47,277 nt of DNA from an uncultured Bacilli bacterium. Its GTDB lineage: Bacteria > Bacillota_I > Bacilli_A > RFN20 > CAG-449. The notes under the pieces were generated by a model. The model did not search any database, was not told the origin of the DNA, and saw nothing but the letters and a program-made list of their open reading frames with translations. Shown piece after piece: positions 43,698 through 47,277 of the stretch; within the stretch, counting starts at the first letter, position 1; each line of letters begins with the position of its first letter. A program made the translations under genes and the position numbers. The DNA lies in contig CANRDP010000010.1 of NCBI GenBank assembly GCA_947629415.1, positions 1 to 47,277 on the forward strand. Reading direction: 5' to 3'.

Positions 43698-45473
43698 ATG
43701 AACAAAAAACACTTTGTTGCTCTCTCTGCGGCCGGAATTATGTCTTTATGTTCACTTGTGGGATGTTCACAAAATACCAGTCCTTTACAAATTGATGGTG
43801 AAGATGTAATTGTCAGTATTGAGAATGACGTTTCTAAAGAGACCTATACAGCAAATGATTTGTTTGGAAAATATCTTTCGACAACATCTGGTGCCTCTGC
43901 AGCATTTAATGCAGTTTATGATGTTTTAATTCGAAAAGGAGTTCCCATTACCCAAGAAATCTCAAATGAAGTTGCTACTCAAGTAGCTCAAATTCAACAA
44001 AATGCCAATGATAATGCTTCGAGTAATGGTACAACATATAATGAAGAACTTTCAAAACTATTAGAAAGTAATGGTGCGGATGATCTCGCGGATCTTTCGA
44101 AAATCAAAGAATTAGGTCTACAAAAATCAAAATTTGAAGATGATTATTACGATAGTCAAATTTTTTCCGGAACGATGACGGATACCATTTCCGTGACGAA
44201 TCCTGAAGATCCTTTCAGTGATTATTATTTATCTAAGGAATTTATTCAAAATGAAAATCCTTATCATATTCGTCATATCTTGGTAAAAATCAGTGCCTCC
44301 GGTAATTCTTTTTTACCCAGTGCACAAACCATTTCTGCAGATGAAGCCAAAAAACTCGGCAATACCATTAAGGATTTGGCTCGACCTTCTTTAACTTATG
44401 GTGAAGTCGCCCGAAGTTATTCGGATGATGGTTCTGTGAGCAGCTTTGGTTCGTTAAACGAAATTATGGGTCGTACCACAGGTTATGTCGATGAATTCAA
44501 ATTCGCCGTTTTCCAATATGATGCTTATCATAATGCAAATGTTACCAATGGTAGCGAAACCTTAGGTATCCCAGAAAAAGTTCGCCTTTCCGGAAATACA
44601 AATAGTGATGATGCCGAAAATATGGTGAATACCAAAGATGTTTTGGATGCATGTGTGAATTTCATTCCTTTTGAAGTTGCCGATCAACTGATTCAATATG
44701 CTGAAACCACGACAGATTCCGAAGGAAAAAATGTTCGTGACGGAAAAGATATTTATTACCCAAGAAATATATTGTTTAATCATTATTTCAATAATCATGG
44801 TTTGAGCTTTATCGTCAAGGGTAACGCAACCGTCGCTGATAATTCGAATTTCCGTTATCTGGAAGGTGTAAGTAAAAGTACGGAAGAAAAGGATAAAATT
44901 CTTTGCGATGAAAACGGACGTCCGATTCTTGTTACAAGAGCAGGTACAAGTGGTGACGAAGGTTACCAAGGAATTCATTTCATTTTGATTGAAAATTCTC
45001 CGTTGGTAAATGAAGAAAATCTCGGAAAATCCGGTTATAGTTATTCTGTAGAACAAGAATTAAAATATTACTCGATAAATGTTCCGAGAAACAATGCGGA
45101 TATTTCTCAAGATAAACGTTATGTTACCTTCATTGATTCACAACGCGGAGATTATTCGGATCGTGCCAGTGAAATCGAATCCGCGGTCAAATCGTATGAT
45201 TCCAATATCAATTTCCGTTTATATGAAAAAATATTCTCTGTTTTGAAATCCGATGGTTATAACATCACGTTGGATTCCAGAATAAAAGATAGTATTGAAA
45301 AATATATGACTTCAACCCGTGCCAGAAGTGCTTTGGATCGGAATGAAAATTATGAGTCCAGTTGGGAAAGTTATTTACGAAAACTTTGTGCACAATTGGA
45401 ATTCAAATCCACCGAAATTTCCTTAAATGTCATTAAAGATTTCGATAGTGGTTTTGAACCGGTGGTTGAATAG
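43698..45473 (+). CDS. PrsA-like foldase lipoprotein with PpiC-type domain
   Basis: A 591-residue lipoprotein with lipobox LVGC (Cys23). The N-terminal region (about 45-185) is helical, SurA/PrsA-like. A parvulin-type peptidyl-prolyl isomerase domain begins at about 188 with YHIRHILVKIS and includes YGEVARSYSDDGSVSSFGSL. The C-terminal ~300 residues include a second region with GYQGIHFILIENSPL that may be a degenerate second parvulin repeat. It is roughly twice the length of Bacillus PrsA. It should help secreted proteins, such as the large surface lipoproteins, to fold outside the membrane. Confidence 0.85.
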   Translation: MNKKHFVALSAAGIMSLCSLVGCSQNTSPLQIDGEDVIVSIENDVSKETYTANDLFGKYLSTTSGASAAFNAVYDVLIRKGVPITQEISNEVATQVAQIQQNANDNASSNGTTYNEELSKLLESNGADDLADLSKIKELGLQKSKFEDDYYDSQIFSGTMTDTISVTNPEDPFSDYYLSKEFIQNENPYHIRHILVKISASGNSFLPSAQTISADEAKKLGNTIKDLARPSLTYGEVARSYSDDGSVSSFGSLNEIMGRTTGYVDEFKFAVFQYDAYHNANVTNGSETLGIPEKVRLSGNTNSDDAENMVNTKDVLDACVNFIPFEVADQLIQYAETTTDSEGKNVRDGKDIYYPRNILFNHYFNNHGLSFIVKGNATVADNSNFRYLEGVSKSTEEKDKILCDENGRPILVTRAGTSGDEGYQGIHFILIENSPLVNEENLGKSGYSYSVEQELKYYSINVPRNNADISQDKRYVTFIDSQRGDYSDRASEIESAVKSYDSNINFRLYEKIFSVLKSDGYNITLDSRIKDSIEKYMTSTRARSALDRNENYESSWESYLRKLCAQLEFKSTEISLNVIKDFDSGFEPVVE

Positions 45474-45486
45474 GAGGAAAAGCAGG

Positions 45487-47154
45487 ATGAAAAAGAAAAA
45501 TGTTATTGCAGTACTTGCTGCTACAGCCTTGTTAGTCGGTTGTTCCACCGAAATTAAAGCAAAACCGAATTATGTAGAGGATTCCTTGGTTCAAGTTTCT
45601 GGTAACAGTGGTAACGAAGAAATCTATAACAATGAATTTACCGATTTATATGATGCTTTGGTTGATGCCGGAACAAGTAATTCCACCATCGTGGACTATT
45701 TAATCAATCAAATGGCAAAAAAAGAAATCGGTGTCTCGGAACAAGATCCGGAATTGGCAAGTTTAAAAGCACTCGGCTATAAGACTTTAAACGAAATTGA
45801 TTTCTTGGCTTCGACATCTCCGAATAGTACATCGGAAGAAGAATTCCAAAAATTAATGGATGATTATATGGTGGATGCGATTTATGATGGTGGTTATACG
45901 AAAGATTCTAACTATCAGGAAGAAAAATTTGCGCGAGAACAAAGAGATGCTCTTTATATAATTAAAGATTATGATAATTCCGAAGTCGCAGAAAATTTTG
46001 GTGAAGAACGATTATTGGTACCGAATTTGACTTTTGATGAATTATTCCCGAATAACGGACGAGAAAGATATAAGGATTATCGGGAGAAAGTGGTATCTCC
46101 TATTATTTACAAACGCTTATTGACGGCAAAATATTTATATCAAAATAAATATAAAGTCTTAGGTCGTGCCGCAGCAAGGAATGTTCGTGCCGTAGAACTT
46201 GATAATGGTTCCATTAACGATAAGACCGCTGCAAACCGTACGATTAACAACTATATCGGTGGTTTCTTATATGCACAAACCAGCGGAAATGCAGATGCCG
46301 CAAATTATTTCCCGGGAGAAAAAGATAGTGATGGAAACTACATTTTCTCGGTAGAAGCAATTTCCAATATTTGGAAAGGTGTCGATGAGGGATTAACGGA
46401 AAAAGAAAAGAATTTCATCAATAGCGGAAATATCAGTGGTGAAAAACTTTATACTCGAAATTCTGCCATTGAAGAAGATTTAGCCAAAATTGCCGACAAT
46501 AAAAATGGCCATTATCATTTAAAATCCGGATTGGATTTTGAATTAAGTACCATTAACGATACGGTTTCAAAATATACCGGAAGCTTCGCTTATCCGATTG
46601 ATTGGGGCGTTACGCTTGCCGAACGAGAAATTTTAGCCGATGATATTGTCTATGATGATTTTTATGTCGAACGAACCGGCTTAATCGACTTCCCTTCTTC
46701 CATTCGTAGCCGTCTTTTTTCCATGAGTGTGGAAAACAATCTGGTAACCGTCGGAAACACTACTTTCCTGATGCCGGAGAAAAAAGTGAATTCCGGTTCT
46801 TCCGGAGAAGGTGAAAGTACCTCGAAGAATCTGGTTTGCAACAGTACTTCTTCTTGTATCGCGCAAGCAGCAAATTTATATCATTATGACGCGGAATCTT
46901 CAACCTATTATGTGGTTATCGTCGATCAATATGATTATAATACCGCAGACTTAAAAGGCGGCGAAGAAGATGGTACCAATGAAGAGGTGAAAAACAAAGC
47001 AATTCGTATTGCCACTTTACTCGGTGAAAATGAATCTTATCAACAAGATGCTTTAATCCATTACTTCAAAGAATATAACATTTCTTATCATGATGACGAT
47101 TTCTATAGTTATCTTGAATCCACTTATCCGGATATCTTTGAAGAGGATGAATAA
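45487..47154 (+). CDS. PrsA-related lipoprotein without clear isomerase motif
   Basis: A 555-residue lipoprotein with lipobox LVGC (Cys19). The ATG at 45487 has GGAGGAAAAGC before it; an upstream in-frame start would lie inside the previous gene and is unlikely. The N-terminal NEEIYNNEFTDLYDALVDAG and following helices resemble the SurA/PrsA N-domain of its upstream neighbour. No HIRHIL-type parvulin motif is seen. The Asp/Glu-rich C-terminus ends ESTYPDIFEEDE. It starts 13 bases after the PrsA-like gene, so the two form an operon, possibly as paired chaperones. Confidence 0.78.
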   Translation: MKKKNVIAVLAATALLVGCSTEIKAKPNYVEDSLVQVSGNSGNEEIYNNEFTDLYDALVDAGTSNSTIVDYLINQMAKKEIGVSEQDPELASLKALGYKTLNEIDFLASTSPNSTSEEEFQKLMDDYMVDAIYDGGYTKDSNYQEEKFAREQRDALYIIKDYDNSEVAENFGEERLLVPNLTFDELFPNNGRERYKDYREKVVSPIIYKRLLTAKYLYQNKYKVLGRAAARNVRAVELDNGSINDKTAANRTINNYIGGFLYAQTSGNADAANYFPGEKDSDGNYIFSVEAISNIWKGVDEGLTEKEKNFINSGNISGEKLYTRNSAIEEDLAKIADNKNGHYHLKSGLDFELSTINDTVSKYTGSFAYPIDWGVTLAEREILADDIVYDDFYVERTGLIDFPSSIRSRLFSMSVENNLVTVGNTTFLMPEKKVNSGSSGEGESTSKNLVCNSTSSCIAQAANLYHYDAESSTYYVVIVDQYDYNTADLKGGEEDGTNEEVKNKAIRIATLLGENESYQQDALIHYFKEYNISYHDDDFYSYLESTYPDIFEEDE

Positions 47155-47174
47155 GAAGAAAACCTATTGTTTTT

Positions 47175-47205
47175 AAAAGCCAAGGAGCAAAACCTTGGCT
47201 TTTTT
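47175..47205 (+). terminator. Intrinsic terminator after the PrsA-like operon
   Basis: AAAAGCCAAGG and CCTTGGCTTTT around a 7-base loop, ending in six T. It closes the two-gene operon 20 bases after the stop. Confidence 0.92.
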
Positions 47206-47273
47206 CTTTCTTTTCAAAAAGCTGTCTTTTTTCTTCATGTTAATCGTGATAAAATATTTTCGAGGTAAAAAAA

Positions 47274-47277
47274 ATGT
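47274..47277 (+). CDS. Possible start of the next gene (cut by the window edge)
   Basis: ATG at 47274 preceded by CGAGGTAAAAA as ribosome-binding site, with GATAAAAT about 25 bases upstream as a possible -10. Only one codon is inside the window, so nothing can be said about the product. Confidence 0.35.

Noticed and set aside
1-47277. CRISPR arrays, rRNA genes, riboswitches, complete insertion sequences
   Set aside because: No regularly spaced direct repeats, rRNA-like conserved stretches, riboswitch cores or intact transposase genes were seen on either strand.

Overview
The window is a low-GC Firmicutes-type chromosome segment. It uses the standard genetic code: real stops include TGA, and Trp is TGG. 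The backbone genes mnmG-rsmG-parA-parB, a sufCDSUB operon, PrsA-like lipoproteins and BspA-type leucine-rich lipoproteins point to a gut-type member of the Bacilli near the Erysipelotrichia/RF39 lineages. That placement is an inference; no rRNA is present. The mnmG-rsmG-par cluster normally lies near oriC.

Layout. 139-1050 is a tyrosine recombinase next to a tRNA-Ala gene (1326-1401, minus). 2046-29205 is one large capsule/exopolysaccharide locus. Its plus-strand left part carries a Wzx flippase, a GT2 glycosyltransferase, a MobA-like nucleotidyltransferase and a YvcK/CofD-HAD fusion. A minus-strand block (7241-10829) carries a glycosyltransferase, a HAD phosphatase, a KdsD-like isomerase and a nucleotidyltransferase-kinase fusion. 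A GT9-like transferase follows on the plus strand. 12489-17732 (minus) is an O-acylation module: an MBOAT acyltransferase, a small membrane protein and two SGNH/leucine-rich proteins. It looks richer in GC than its flanks and is bracketed by ~100-bp imperfect direct repeats. 18301-25846 (minus) holds Glf, Wzy, GT4, a decayed hddA copy, a DUF4422 protein, and the GDP-D-glycero-D-manno-heptose enzymes HddC-GmhB (fused), GmhA and HddA. The initiating phosphoglycosyltransferase is at 25883-26677, and the CpsB/CpsD/CpsC tyrosine phospho-regulatory system at 26979-29205.

The main discovery is a set of four poly-G tracts (as read on the coding strand), all inside the capsule locus and each at a control point. 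G8 breaks the reading frame of an SGNH lipoprotein just after its signal peptide; one extra G restores a 620-residue lipoprotein. G10 sits between a -35 and a possible -10 upstream of cpsC. G9 lies just upstream of the -35 of the promoter for the initiating transferase/heptose operon. G7 forms the ribosome-binding site of cpsB. Together they look like a phase-variation circuit that could switch capsule amount, chain-length control and O-acylation independently.

A second unusual theme is the activation chemistry. The locus has a MobA/CofC-like nucleotidyltransferase beside a CofD/YvcK-like domain fused to a HAD phosphatase, and separately a nucleotidyltransferase fused to a choline-kinase-like domain with an isomerase and a phosphatase. 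Both suggest capsule building blocks or phospho-decorations that are not textbook.

To the right are two large surface lipoproteins (29839-34144), then parB, parA, rsmG and mnmG (minus), the sufC-sufD-sufS-sufU-sufB operon (minus, clear promoter), two tiny glycine/cysteine-rich membrane proteins (minus), and two foldase-type lipoproteins on the plus strand ending in a strong terminator. The first bases of a further plus-strand gene may lie at the right edge.
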